From contig NZ_BAAALT010000111.1 of the NCBI RefSeq assembly GCF_039528515.1, positions 1 through 64,000 of the forward strand: a stretch of 64,000 nucleotides of DNA. The letters run 5' to 3'. The DNA comes from Luedemannella flava. Lineage in GTDB: Bacteria; Actinomycetota; Actinomycetes; Mycobacteriales; Micromonosporaceae. Made by a program: the position numbers and the translations under genes. Below the pieces are notes generated by a model. That model ran no database searches. It had not been told where the DNA came from and saw only the letters and a list, made by a program, of their open reading frames with translations. This document shows positions 9,017 through 17,575 of the stretch, one piece after another. Numbering within the stretch: the first letter of the stretch is position 1; each line of letters begins with the position of its first letter.

Positions 9017-9490
9017 GTGCGCAACGCGAAGCTTCGCGCGGCGACCGTCGCTGTGGCGGCCATCGCCGGCGTCGGCCTCAGCGCCATGCCGGCGAGCGCG
9101 TCGCCCGGCGACCACGGCGACCGGGGCGGCCACGGCCGCAGCGACCACGACCGGGGCGGCTGGGACCGGGGCGACCGGGGCGGCTGGGACCACGACCGGG
9201 GTCGCAACCGTGACCACGGCCGGCACGACCGGGGCCGGGACCGCTGGCGCGACGGCCGCGGCAACTGGCACAACTGGGGCAACTGGCGGCAGGAGCGCCG
9301 CACCTGGTGGGCCACCGGCTTCCACGGTCGCGGTGGCGACTGGGGCTGGGGCTGGTGGCGTCACCGCGGCTTCCGCGACGCCGACCGCGACAACTTCTGC
9401 CGTTACTGGCTGACGTTCCACTGGAACGCCCGCACCGGCACCGCCGGCGAGATCACCCGGTTCTGCGTCTGGCAGCTGATCAACAACTGA
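9017..9490 (+). CDS. Secreted Asp/Arg/Gly/Trp-rich protein
   Basis: Exported protein of 157 residues. A signal peptide (RNAKLRAATVAVAAIAGVGL, cleavage after MPASA) precedes repeats of DRGG/DHDRG type (about 30-85), a Trp-rich stretch (GNWHNWGNW, GWGWWRHRG), and a short non-repetitive C-terminus with two Cys (NFCRYWLTFHWN and RFCVWQL) that could form a disulphide. GTG start with GGAGG 9 bp upstream. No family recognised. The repeat half is strongly charged and probably disordered; the C-terminal 50 residues look like the folded, conserved part. Confidence 0.75.
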   Translation: MRNAKLRAATVAVAAIAGVGLSAMPASASPGDHGDRGGHGRSDHDRGGWDRGDRGGWDHDRGRNRDHGRHDRGRDRWRDGRGNWHNWGNWRQERRTWWATGFHGRGGDWGWGWWRHRGFRDADRDNFCRYWLTFHWNARTGTAGEITRFCVWQLINN

Positions 9491-9510
9491 CCCGTCGTCG
9501 CGACACGTCC

Positions 9511-9542
9511 GGCCGGGTGTCCCCCACAGGGGGCGCCCGGCC
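9511..9542 (+). terminator. Hairpin terminator after the Asp/Arg-rich gene
   Basis: GGCCGGG...CCCCC pairs with GGGGG...CCCGGCC around ACA, 20 bp after the stop codon; one or two bulges in the middle of the stem. Confidence 0.7.
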
Positions 9543-9581
9543 TTCGCGTGCATCGGCACCGTCCGGGCGTACAGTGGTCCA

Positions 9582-10445
9582 ATGAGCCGCCAGCGCACCG
9601 TCAACCGCCGTGAGCTGCCCGTTGTGCCGCTTCAGGCCACAGTGGACACCGATGGGCCGACCGATCCGCGGGCGAGCGAGGTGGGGCTCGACTTCCCCCG
9701 CGAATGGATCGAGTTCGCCGACCCGGCCGACGCCGATCACGTGGTCCGCGCCGACCTGACCTGGCTGCTCTCCCGGTGGACCTGCATCTTCGGCCGCGGC
9801 TGCCACGGCATCCTGCCCGAGCGGGCCGCCGAGGGCTGCTGTTCGCACGGCGCGTTCTTCACCGACGAAGATGACGAGAAGCGGGTCCGCGCGGCCGCCC
9901 GCCGGCTCAGCCCGGAGACCTGGCAGCACTACCGGCGCGGTTTCAAGAACTACACCGAACTGGACACCGTGGACGGCAAGACGCCCGCCCGGCGCACCGC
10001 CACCCGCCCCGACGGGCCGTGCGTCTTCCTCAACGACGCCGACTTCCCCGGCGGCTTCGGCTGCGCCCTGCACGGGCAGGCGCTGCGCGACGGCGCCCAC
10101 CCGCTGACCTACAAGCCGGACGTCTGCTGGCAGCTGCCGGTGCGCCGCGACCAGGAATGGACCAAGCGCCCCGACGGCAGCAGGATCCTGCTCACGGTGC
10201 TGGCCGAGTTCGACCGGCGCGGTTGGGGCGAGGGCGGCCACGACCTGCACTGGTGGTGCACGTCGGCGCCCGAGGCACACGTCGGCGGCGAGCCGATGTA
10301 CCGGTCGTACGAGCCGGAGCTGGTCGCGCTCATCGGCAAGGACGCCTACGGCAGGCTCGCGGAACTGTGCCGGGCCCGCGAGGAACGCGGCCTCATCGCC
10401 GAGCACCCGGCCACCACCGCGGCCCGGACGGCCCAGGCCGGCTGA
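9582..10445 (+). CDS. Cysteine-rich protein, possibly DUF3109-like metal-binding
   Basis: Soluble protein of 287 residues with ten or so Cys in an arrangement suggesting a metal or Fe-S site: RWTCIFGRGCHG, EGCCSHGAFF, GPCVFLND, FGCALHGQAL, KPDVCWQLPV and HWWCTSAPEAH. This resembles the YkgJ/DUF3109 type of Cys-box proteins, but I cannot confirm the family. A TACAGT hexamer ends 6 bp before the ATG, suggesting a leaderless transcript. It follows the two secreted proteins but has its own start signal. Confidence 0.65.
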   Translation: MSRQRTVNRRELPVVPLQATVDTDGPTDPRASEVGLDFPREWIEFADPADADHVVRADLTWLLSRWTCIFGRGCHGILPERAAEGCCSHGAFFTDEDDEKRVRAAARRLSPETWQHYRRGFKNYTELDTVDGKTPARRTATRPDGPCVFLNDADFPGGFGCALHGQALRDGAHPLTYKPDVCWQLPVRRDQEWTKRPDGSRILLTVLAEFDRRGWGEGGHDLHWWCTSAPEAHVGGEPMYRSYEPELVALIGKDAYGRLAELCRAREERGLIAEHPATTAARTAQAG

Positions 10446-10483
10446 CCCTACGGAGCGTCACCCCTGGCGTCTAGCATGGCCGC

Positions 10484-10681
10484 ATGGCCCTCACCCTTAC
10501 CCTCGACGACGACCGCGAGGCCCGCCTGTGCGCCCAGGCCCGCCGGGACGGCCGCCCGTTGGACGCCGTCGTCGTGGACGCCATTGACGAATACCTGGCC
10601 AGCCGGGACGCGCGGAGGTTCGCGGCGCTCGCCGACGAGATCATCCAACGGCACGCCGCGCTGCTCGCGCACCCCGCCTGA
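10484..10681 (+). CDS. Small ribbon-helix-helix-like protein
   Basis: A 65-residue protein with the CopG/MetJ-type pattern: a short strand ALTLTLDDD followed by two helices (DREARLCAQARRDG and PLDAVVVDAIDEYLASRD), then a third helix RRFAALADEIIQRHAAL. Such proteins are usually DNA-binding repressors or antitoxins. No toxin is adjacent: the next gene is convergent regX3, whose stop directly abuts. A TAGCAT hexamer ends 6 bp before the ATG. Could be an orphan antitoxin or a small regulator. Confidence 0.6.
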   Translation: MALTLTLDDDREARLCAQARRDGRPLDAVVVDAIDEYLASRDARRFAALADEIIQRHAALLAHPA

Positions 10682-11365
10682 CTACGGCTCGAACTTGTAG
10701 CCGAGGCCACGGACCGTGACGATGTGCCGCGGCGCCGAAGGCTCCGGCTCGATCTTCGAGCGCAGCCGCTTGACGTGCACGTCGAGCGTCTTCGTGTCGC
10801 CGACGTAGTCGGCGCCCCAGACGCGGTCGATGAGCTGGCCGCGGGTGAGCACCCTGCCCGCGTTGCGCAGCAACAGCTCCAGCAGCTCGAACTCCTTGAG
10901 CGGCAGGGCCACGTGCTCGCCGCCGACCGTGACGACGTGCCGGTCGACGTCCATGCGCACCGGACCGGCCTGCAGCGTGGTGTCGTCGGTCTCGACGGTC
11001 TCGCCCGTGTGCCGGCGCAGCACGGCGCGGATGCGGGCGACCAGCTCGCGCGGTGAGTACGGCTTCGTGACGTAGTCGTCGGCGCCGATCTCCAGGCCGA
11101 CCACCTTGTCGATCTCGCTGTCCCGCGCGGTGACCATGATGATCGGCACGTGCGAGCGCTGGCGCAGTTGCCGGCACACCTCGGTGCCCGACATCTCCGG
11201 CAGCATCAGGTCGAGCAGCACGATGTCGGCGCCGTTGCGGTCGAACTCCGTCAGCGCGGCCACGCCGGTCGGCGCGACGGCGACCTCGAAGCCCTCCTTG
11301 CGCAACATGTACGACAGGGCGTCCGAGAACGACTCCTCGTCCTCCACCACAAGTACCCGTGACAC
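10682..11365 (-). CDS. regX3: Response regulator RegX3 (PhoP-type, OmpR family)
   Basis: Transcription factor of the phosphate-starvation two-component pair, 227 residues. The receiver domain has Glu8-Asp9, the phospho-acceptor Asp52 in ADIVLLDLMLP and the conserved Lys in VTKPYSPRE; the C-terminal winged helix ends with HIVTVRGLGYKFEP. The GTG at 11365 is chosen because GGGAAGGA lies just before it and VSRVLVVEDEE is the family N-terminus. It lies 128 bp after senX3, a longer gap than expected for a tightly coupled pair. Confidence 0.94.
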   Translation of the reverse strand: MSRVLVVEDEESFSDALSYMLRKEGFEVAVAPTGVAALTEFDRNGADIVLLDLMLPEMSGTEVCRQLRQRSHVPIIMVTARDSEIDKVVGLEIGADDYVTKPYSPRELVARIRAVLRRHTGETVETDDTTLQAGPVRMDVDRHVVTVGGEHVALPLKEFELLELLLRNAGRVLTRGQLIDRVWGADYVGDTKTLDVHVKRLRSKIEPEPSAPRHIVTVRGLGYKFEP

Positions 11366-11493
11366 CGCTGTTCCTTCCCTTGGACGCGAACTCGACGCGC
11401 CCACTCGCTCGTTGCGCGGTCGAGCCGCGCCCACCACCTCCGCCACGCCGGCGCTCTGCCGGATGCGCTGCTGGATGGTCGTGCTGGTCACGA

Positions 11494-12675
11494 TCACGCC
11501 GGACTCCTGTCCGCCGGCGACGCCGCCTCCGCGACGTCGAAGTCGATAGCAATGCCCGGGGGTAGCGGCAGGACCGCTTCGGGGGGTCTGGCCGGCAACC
11601 GGAAGGTGAACGTCGATCCCTTGCCGGGGGCGGAGACCACGGCGACGCGGCCGCCGTGGTTGACGGCGATGTGCTTGACGATCGCCAGGCCGAGGCCCGT
11701 GCCCCCGGTCTCGCGGGAGCGCGCGTGGTCGGCGCGGTAGAACCGTTCGAAGATGCGTTCCTGGTCCTTCACCGAGATGCCCACGCCCTGATCGGTGACG
11801 GCGACCTCCATGACGTCGTCGACGCGGTCGACCCGGACCCCCACCACCGTCTCGTCGGGGCTGTACGCGATGGCGTTCTCCACCAGGTTGGCGATGGCCG
11901 TGACCAGCTGCCGCTCGCTGCCGTACACGGTCTGGCCGCGCATCCCGGCGTACTCGATGGTGATCTTTTTGGCGGCCGCGGCGGTGCGCGACCGGTCGAT
12001 GACCTCGGCCACGATCCGGTCCACGGCGACCGGGTTCAGCGCGGGCAGCGGCTCGGCGCCCTGCAGTCGGGACAGTTCGAGCAGGTCACCGACGAGCCGG
12101 CCGAGCCGGCTCGACTCGTGGTGGATGCGCTCGGCGAACCGGCGGCTCGCCTCGGGGTCGTCCACGGCGTCGAGGAGGGTCTCGCTCAGCAGCTGGAGCG
12201 CGCCGACCGGGGTCTTGAGCTCGTGGCTGACGTTGGCCACGAAGTCGCGGCGCACCCGGGCCAGCCGGCGCGACTCGGTGACGTCCGAGGCCTGCACGGT
12301 GACGTGACCGGGGGCGTAGCCGGCGCCGGTGAGCGGCACGACCCGCACCTGCACCCCGAGCACCTCGGTGTCGAGGTTGGCGGTGCCCGTCCGGGGCAGG
12401 TCCAGCTCGACCTCGCGGGACAGCCCACCGCGGCGCACCTGGCCGGCGAGCGTGCGGATCACGGCGTGGACCTGGCCGGCGGCGCCCACCGCGCGGGTCG
12501 CGTCGCGCACCAGGCCGAGGGCGTACGCGGCCGGGTTGGCCAGCACCGGCGTGTCGGCGGGGTCCAGCACCAGCAGGCCGACCTGCAGGGCGGAGAGCGC
12601 GTCGCCGACGAGCTGGGCCTGGTTGTTCTCGCCCCTGCCCGTCCTGCGCCGTCCCATGGTCGTCGTCCAGTCCAC
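11494..12675 (-). CDS. senX3: Sensor histidine kinase SenX3-like, without membrane segments
   Basis: Phosphate-responsive kinase partner of RegX3, 393 residues. A PAS-like region (about 22-135) is followed by the HisKA H-box (ANVSHELKTPVG, His151), the N-box Asn267 in NLVENAIAYS, D-box DQGVG (295-299) and G-box GGTGLGLAIV (324-333). SenX3 proteins normally begin with one or two transmembrane helices; here the protein starts MDWTTTMGRRRTGRG and has no hydrophobic segment. Either the kinase is cytosolic, the anchor has been lost, or a sequencing error hides it. The region upstream of the GTG holds PHO boxes and then phoU. Confidence 0.9.
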   Translation of the reverse strand: MDWTTTMGRRRTGRGENNQAQLVGDALSALQVGLLVLDPADTPVLANPAAYALGLVRDATRAVGAAGQVHAVIRTLAGQVRRGGLSREVELDLPRTGTANLDTEVLGVQVRVVPLTGAGYAPGHVTVQASDVTESRRLARVRRDFVANVSHELKTPVGALQLLSETLLDAVDDPEASRRFAERIHHESSRLGRLVGDLLELSRLQGAEPLPALNPVAVDRIVAEVIDRSRTAAAAKKITIEYAGMRGQTVYGSERQLVTAIANLVENAIAYSPDETVVGVRVDRVDDVMEVAVTDQGVGISVKDQERIFERFYRADHARSRETGGTGLGLAIVKHIAVNHGGRVAVVSAPGKGSTFTFRLPARPPEAVLPLPPGIAIDFDVAEAASPADRSPA

Positions 12676-12748
12676 GCCGCCGATGGTAGGCGCCAGGTTA
12701 ACCGGACGGGGAGTCTGATCAGGGCAAACCGGGCCGGCGTCGCCGAAT

Positions 12749-12787
12749 GTTCATCTTTAGGCTCGCCGTCGTTCACGGTTGTTCATG
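12749..12787. promoter_or_regulatory. PHO-box cluster between senX3 and phoU
   Basis: Direct repeats related to GTTCACC: GTTCATC at 12749, GGCTCGC at 12760, GTTCACG at 12771 and GTTCATG at 12781, spaced 11, 11 and 10 bp. This is the known layout of PhoP/RegX3 operators in actinobacteria. It sits 74 bp from the senX3 start and 72 bp from the phoU start, so it can serve both divergent genes. Confidence 0.75.
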
Positions 12788-12858
12788 CCGCGTCCGCCGC
12801 GCGCGCGTACCGTCGCCGGCGATCGCCCGATCAGTGACTGCTTCGAGTCAGGAGTGAC

Positions 12859-13509
12859 ATGCGTGAAGAGTTCCAGGCCGAGCTCGACGAGGTGAGCCGG
12901 CTCCTCGTCGCGATGGCCGACGAGGTGCGTGGCCTGCTGAGTCGCGCGACGACGGCGCTGCTCGTCGCCGACAAGGAGCTGGGCGAGGCGGTGATCTCGG
13001 GGGACACGGCGGTGAACGACCTCTACCGCGAGGTCGAGGAGAAGGTGTACCTGCTGCTGGCCCGCCAGGCGCCCGTCGCCTCGGACCTGCGCCACGTGGT
13101 GACGGCCCTGCACATCGCCACCGACATCGAGCGGATGGGCGACCTCGCCAAGCACGTGGCCCGCACCGCGCTGCGCCGCCACCCGGCGGTGGCCGTGCCG
13201 CCGGAGCTGGCCAAGGTCATCAAGAAGATGGCGGACGCCGCCGACGCCCTCGCCGCGAAGATCAGCGAGGTGCTGGCCCACAAGGACGCCGAGAAGGCCG
13301 CCGAGCTGGAGCGCGACGACGACATCATCGACGAGCTGCACCGCGGCCTGTTCGTGGTCATGCTCGGCGCGGCCTGGCAGCACGGCGTGGAGGCGGCCAT
13401 CGACGGCGCCCTGCTCGGGCGCTTCTACGAGCGCTTCGCCGACCACGCGGTCAACGCGGGCTACCAGCTGTTCTACTTCGTCACCGGCGAGCAGCTCGTC
13501 CGGTCCTGA
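12859..13509 (+). CDS. phoU: Phosphate signalling protein PhoU
   Basis: Negative modulator of phosphate signalling, 216 residues, made of two three-helix PhoU domains. The first contains the metal-binding type motif (LRHVVTALHIATDIERMGD), the second its counterpart (LLGRFYERFADHAVNAG). ATG start; CAGGAG lies 7 bp upstream. It is divergent from senX3-regX3, the common arrangement in actinobacteria, and the shared intergenic PHO boxes imply induction on phosphate limitation. Confidence 0.95.
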   Translation: MREEFQAELDEVSRLLVAMADEVRGLLSRATTALLVADKELGEAVISGDTAVNDLYREVEEKVYLLLARQAPVASDLRHVVTALHIATDIERMGDLAKHVARTALRRHPAVAVPPELAKVIKKMADAADALAAKISEVLAHKDAEKAAELERDDDIIDELHRGLFVVMLGAAWQHGVEAAIDGALLGRFYERFADHAVNAGYQLFYFVTGEQLVRS

Positions 13510-13511
13510 CA

Positions 13512-13548
13512 ACGGAAAGAGGGGGGCCGCTGGCCCCCCTCTTTCCGT
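13512..13548. terminator. Bidirectional terminator between phoU and gpmA
   Basis: Perfect 17-bp stem: ACGGAAAGAGGGGGGCC pairs with its complement across a 3-base loop (GCT). It starts 2 bp after the phoU stop and ends 5 bp before the convergent gpmA stop, so it can serve both. Confidence 0.9.
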
Positions 13549-13553
13549 GTTGT

Positions 13554-14306
13554 TCAGCGTCCCTGGTTGGCGACGGCGGCGGCCGCCTCGGCCGCGGCCT
13601 CCGGGTCGAGGTACTGCCCGCCCGGGGTGAGCGGCCGCAGGGTCTGCGGGTCCAGCTCGTAGCGCAGCGGCATGCCCGTCGGGATGTTCAGCGCGGCGAT
13701 CGCCTCGTCCGAGATCTGGTCGATGTGCTTCACGATGGCGCGCAGCGAGTTGCCGTGCGCGGCCACCAGCACCGTCCTGCCGTCCCGAAGGTCCGGGATG
13801 ATCGCGTCGTACCAGTACGGCAGGGCGCGGGCGAGCACGTCCTTGAGGCACTCGGCCTTCGGCATCAGCTCCGGCGGCAGAGCCGCGTAGCGCGGGTCGC
13901 CCACCTGCGAGAACTCGTCGTCATCCGCGATCGGCGGCGGCGGGGTGTCGTAGGAGCGGCGCCAGAGCATGAACTGCTCCTCGCCGTACTGCTCGAGGGT
14001 CTGCTTCTTGTCCTTGCCCTGCAGGGCGCCGTAGTGGCGCTCGTTGAGCCGCCACGACCGGCGCACCGGGATCCAGTGCCGGTCGGCGGCGTGCAGGGCC
14101 AGCTCGGAGGTGCGGATGGCGCGCCGCAGCACGCTCGTGTGCACGACGTCCGGCAGGAGCCCGTGCTCGCGCAGCAGCTCGCCGCCGTGCCGGGCCTCAT
14201 CCTCGCCCTGTGCGTTGAGGTCGACGTCGACCCAACCGGTGAAGAGGTTCTTCGCGTTCCAGTCGCTATGGCCGTGCCGCAGCAGCACCAAGGTACCCAG
14301 ACTCAT
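13554..14306 (-). CDS. gpmA: 2,3-bisphosphoglycerate-dependent phosphoglycerate mutase
   Basis: Glycolytic/gluconeogenic enzyme interconverting 3- and 2-phosphoglycerate, 250 residues. The phosphohistidine motif LLRHGHSDWN is at the N-terminus, followed by FTGWVDVDL, RRSWRLNERHYGALQG and the second catalytic His in VLVAAHGNSLRAI. The RHG motif is followed by His where Glu or Gln is more usual. The ATG at 14306 is favoured over 14315 or 14339 because GGCAGGA is correctly spaced. The gpm-senX3-regX3 grouping is conserved in mycobacteria. Confidence 0.95.
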   Translation of the reverse strand: MSLGTLVLLRHGHSDWNAKNLFTGWVDVDLNAQGEDEARHGGELLREHGLLPDVVHTSVLRRAIRTSELALHAADRHWIPVRRSWRLNERHYGALQGKDKKQTLEQYGEEQFMLWRRSYDTPPPPIADDDEFSQVGDPRYAALPPELMPKAECLKDVLARALPYWYDAIIPDLRDGRTVLVAAHGNSLRAIVKHIDQISDEAIAALNIPTGMPLRYELDPQTLRPLTPGGQYLDPEAAAEAAAAVANQGR

Positions 14307-14439
14307 AGTGGACATCCTGCCGCACGCCCCCGCCGGCACCGGACGCGCCCCCGCCGGGTTCCCGGCGTCTGGGCAGGCAGGACGTGATCGAGGGCACGCG
14401 GGAAACCGGTTGGGCCGGCCCGCCCGCGATGGCTACGGT

Positions 14440-14473
14440 GTGTAAGGCGCAGCGAGCGTCACATCGGTTACAC
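14440..14473. promoter_or_regulatory. Inverted repeat upstream of the MFS gene
   Basis: GTGTAA (14440) and TTACAC (14468) form a 6-bp inverted repeat 22 bp apart, ending 14 bp before the MFS transporter start. It could be an operator; no regulator gene is adjacent. Weak evidence. Confidence 0.3.
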
Positions 14474-14487
14474 GTAAGGGGCGCGGG

Positions 14488-15735
14488 GTGCGGACGGTCC
14501 GGAGATGGGCGGCCGAGACGGCGGGCGGGCTGCCGGCCGGGTTCTGGTACCTCTGGACCGGCACGTTGATCAACCGCATCGGTTCCTTCGTGCTCATCCT
14601 CCTCTCCGTCTACCTCACCCACGAACGCCACTTCACCCCCACGTTCGCCGGCCTGGTGATCGGCCTGTGGGGCGCCGGCGGCGCGCTGGGCACCCTGCTC
14701 GGCGGCGTGCTGGCCGACCGGTGGGGCCGCAAACCCACGTACCTCACGTTCCTCTACACCAGCGCCGCCCTCATGCTGGCGCTCGGCTTCGCCCAGAGCG
14801 CCCCCATCGTGGCCGGCACCGTCTTCGTGCTCGGCATGGCCGCCGAGGGCAGCCGCCCGGCCATGTCCGCCCTGATGATCGATATCGTCGGCCCGCACGA
14901 GCGGCTGCGCGCCTTCTCGCTCAACTACTGGGTGATCAACCTCGGCTTCGCCTTCTCGGCGATCGCCGCCGGCGCGCTGGCCAGCGTCGACTACCTGCTC
15001 ATCTTCATCGGCGACGCCGCCACCACCGCGGCCGCCGCCACCGTCGTGGCAATCAAGGTCCGCGACACCCACCGGAGTACGCGCGCGCCGCGCCCGGCCG
15101 CGCCCACCCCGGCCGCCGGCAGCCTGTTCAGCGTCTTCACCGACCGGGTCTTCCTCGGCTTCTTCGCCTGCAACCTGCTGCTCGCGCTCGTGTTCATGCA
15201 GCACATCTCCACCCTGCCCCTCGCGATGGCCGCCGACGGGCTCAGCACCGGCACGTACGGCCTGGTCATCGCCCTCAACGGCATCCTCATCGTGGCCGGC
15301 CAGCTGTTCGTGCCGAAACTGCTGCGCCACCTGCCGCGCGCGCACGCCCTGGCGCTCGGCGCGGTCCTGGTCGGCGTGGGCTTCGCACTGACCGCCTTCG
15401 CGGGCACCGCCTGGTTCTACGCCATCTCGGTGGTCATCTGGACGCTCGGCGAGATGGCCGACGCGCCCTCCAAGTCCGCCCTGCTGGCCGACCTGTCGCC
15501 ATCCTGGATGCGCGGGCGCTACCAGGGCGCGTCGTCGCTCGCGTGGTCGATGGCGTCGTTCGGCGCCCCGATCATCGGTGCCGCCGTGCAGCAGCACCTG
15601 GGCAACGCCACCCTGTGGCTCGGTTGCCTCGTCGTGAGCCTCATCGTCGCCGCCGGCCACCTGCTCATGGCCCCGGCCCGGGAGCACCGCGTGGTCGAGC
15701 TCCGCGCCGCCGAGGCGGTCGCGCCGGCCATCTGA
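14488..15735 (+). CDS. MFS transporter
   Basis: Major facilitator permease with about 12 hydrophobic helices, 415 residues. The conserved loop 2-3 motif appears as GGVLADRWGRKP (about 72-83), and the central loop (RDTHRSTRAPRPAAP) is cytoplasmic. The sequence resembles drug or multidrug exporters of the DHA1 type, but the substrate cannot be told. GTG start after AAGGGGCGCGG. It lies between gpmA and a polymer-synthesis gene, each with its own signals. Confidence 0.88.
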   Translation: MRTVRRWAAETAGGLPAGFWYLWTGTLINRIGSFVLILLSVYLTHERHFTPTFAGLVIGLWGAGGALGTLLGGVLADRWGRKPTYLTFLYTSAALMLALGFAQSAPIVAGTVFVLGMAAEGSRPAMSALMIDIVGPHERLRAFSLNYWVINLGFAFSAIAAGALASVDYLLIFIGDAATTAAAATVVAIKVRDTHRSTRAPRPAAPTPAAGSLFSVFTDRVFLGFFACNLLLALVFMQHISTLPLAMAADGLSTGTYGLVIALNGILIVAGQLFVPKLLRHLPRAHALALGAVLVGVGFALTAFAGTAWFYAISVVIWTLGEMADAPSKSALLADLSPSWMRGRYQGASSLAWSMASFGAPIIGAAVQQHLGNATLWLGCLVVSLIVAAGHLLMAPAREHRVVELRAAEAVAPAI

Positions 15736-15849
15736 CATCCACCCCCGGGTGAACAAATGCTTGCGAGGGGGCAGACGCACGGCTTCCGTACCTACACAAT
15801 GGACGCTCCGGCACGCCCTCACCCGTCGCTGAGCATTCAGGAGTGACAG

Positions 15850-17574
15850 ATGATCCGGCAGGCGTTACTGCGGGTCCTCGGCCCGCTCACCGCCAACGTG
15901 TTGGCGGCGGTCGCGTTCGTCCTGGCGGCCGGCACCACCTGGCGGTGGGTGACGCTCGCGTTCATCCTCGCGACCGTCACGGTGAGCGTGGTGCGCCGCG
16001 AGGGCGACGGGCTCGGCCAGTTCACCGTCGCGCGCGCGGTGGCGGCGACGGCGGCCCTGACGGCGTGCGTGCGGCTCGCGCCCGGGGCGGTCGACTGGAT
16101 GTTCAACCTCGCGGCGCTGCTCACGATCGCGTACGTCGTCCTCGAGGGCATCCTGGACGGGGTCTCCACGACGGCGATCGAGGCACGGCACCTCGCCATG
16201 CCGGGCCGGCCGTTGCAGCGGCTCGTCAACCGGACCTCGGCCTACCTCGCGGACAGCGCGCTGATCGCGCTCGTCGCCGTGATGACCGTCGCCGGCCTGC
16301 CCTCGTGGGTCGCGCTCGCGGTCGCGCTGCTCGCCGGCCTGCTCTTCGGCGGCCTGGTCCTCACGTCGATCCACTACAAGGTGCGGCACCGTTCCGGCCT
16401 GGGCGCGGTCAAGCGCGCGCTGACCGGCTACGGACCCGACTTCCTGATCTACTGGGACGCGCCGCCGCCATCGTTGCGGCAGGTGCAGATGTGGCTGCCG
16501 TTCCTCGAACGGGTGGGTCGCCCGTTCGCCATCGTGGTGCGTAACCGCCAGTCGCTTCCCGCCCTGGCGCGGCTCACCGGACGGCCCGTCATCCTCGCAC
16601 CCACCATCGTGGCGGTCGACGCGACGGTCGTGCCGAGCCTGCGGTCCGTGTTCTACGTGAACAACGGCAGGGAGAACGCCCACATGGTGCGCTTCGCCGA
16701 GCTGACCCACGTGCAACTGCTGCACGGCGACAGCGAGAAGGTGAACAGCTACAACCCCGTCACGGTCATGTTCGACCAGATCTTCGTGGCCGGTCAGGCC
16801 GGCATCGACCGGTACGCCGACAACGGGGTGACCATCCCCGCCGAGAAGTTCCGGATCGTCGGCCGCCCCCAGGTGGAGAACGTCGCGATCGTCCGCACGC
16901 CGATCAGCGACCTGGCCACCAGGACCGTCCTGTACGCGCCGACGTGGGCCGGCAACTTCGGCGACACCAACCACTGCTCGCTGGCCGTCGGCAACCAGCT
17001 CCTCGCCGCCCTGCTCGCCCGCCCGGACGTCACCGTGATCATGCGGCACCACCAGCTCACCCGCCAGAACGCCCGGGCCGCGGCGCACCTGGCCGGGCTG
17101 GAGCGCCTGCTCGCCCAGGACAGGGCCGCCACCGGTCGCGCGCATCTGTGGGGCGACGCGGCCGCCGCCGGCGACTTCGTCGACTGGGCCAACAGGGCCG
17201 ACGCGATGGTCGCGGACGTCTCCAGCGTCATCTCCGACTTCCTGTACTCGGAGAAGCCGTTCGCCGTCACCGACATGCAGGGTGGCGCCGAGTTCACCGC
17301 CCGCGTGTTCACGGCGGCGTACGTGCTGCGCAAGGACATGGCGAACGTCGACGAGGTGCTCGGGCACCTGCTCGGCGACGACCCGCTCGCCGCCACGCGC
17401 CGCGCCGTCAAGGCGTACTACCTGGGCGACTTCCCGGACGACACGTACGCGGACGCGTTCGTGGACGCGGCGCGCGCCACCCTCGACCGCCCGACGTTCG
17501 GCGAGGCGGTGGCGGCCCGCACCCGGTCGGCGATCCCGGAGCAGCGCCGACCGCTGTCGCCGGCCGGGGCCTGA
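15850..17574 (+). CDS. CDP-glycerol glycerophosphotransferase family protein with membrane N-terminus
   Basis: Probable cell-envelope polymer transferase of the TagB/TagF type, 574 residues. The first about 185 residues hold five or six hydrophobic helices; the rest is a GT-B-like catalytic region with the family signature VADVSSVISDFLYSEKPF (about 454-471), an acidic-Ser motif that binds the CDP-alditol donor, plus VLYAPTWAGNFGDTNH and VIMRHH. Most TagF proteins lack such a long membrane domain, so this may be an actinobacterial wall-polymer variant. ATG start with CAGGAG 6 bp upstream. Acceptor and donor unknown. Confidence 0.8.
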   Translation: MIRQALLRVLGPLTANVLAAVAFVLAAGTTWRWVTLAFILATVTVSVVRREGDGLGQFTVARAVAATAALTACVRLAPGAVDWMFNLAALLTIAYVVLEGILDGVSTTAIEARHLAMPGRPLQRLVNRTSAYLADSALIALVAVMTVAGLPSWVALAVALLAGLLFGGLVLTSIHYKVRHRSGLGAVKRALTGYGPDFLIYWDAPPPSLRQVQMWLPFLERVGRPFAIVVRNRQSLPALARLTGRPVILAPTIVAVDATVVPSLRSVFYVNNGRENAHMVRFAELTHVQLLHGDSEKVNSYNPVTVMFDQIFVAGQAGIDRYADNGVTIPAEKFRIVGRPQVENVAIVRTPISDLATRTVLYAPTWAGNFGDTNHCSLAVGNQLLAALLARPDVTVIMRHHQLTRQNARAAAHLAGLERLLAQDRAATGRAHLWGDAAAAGDFVDWANRADAMVADVSSVISDFLYSEKPFAVTDMQGGAEFTARVFTAAYVLRKDMANVDEVLGHLLGDDPLAATRRAVKAYYLGDFPDDTYADAFVDAARATLDRPTFGEAVAARTRSAIPEQRRPLSPAGA

Positions 17575-17575
17575 C

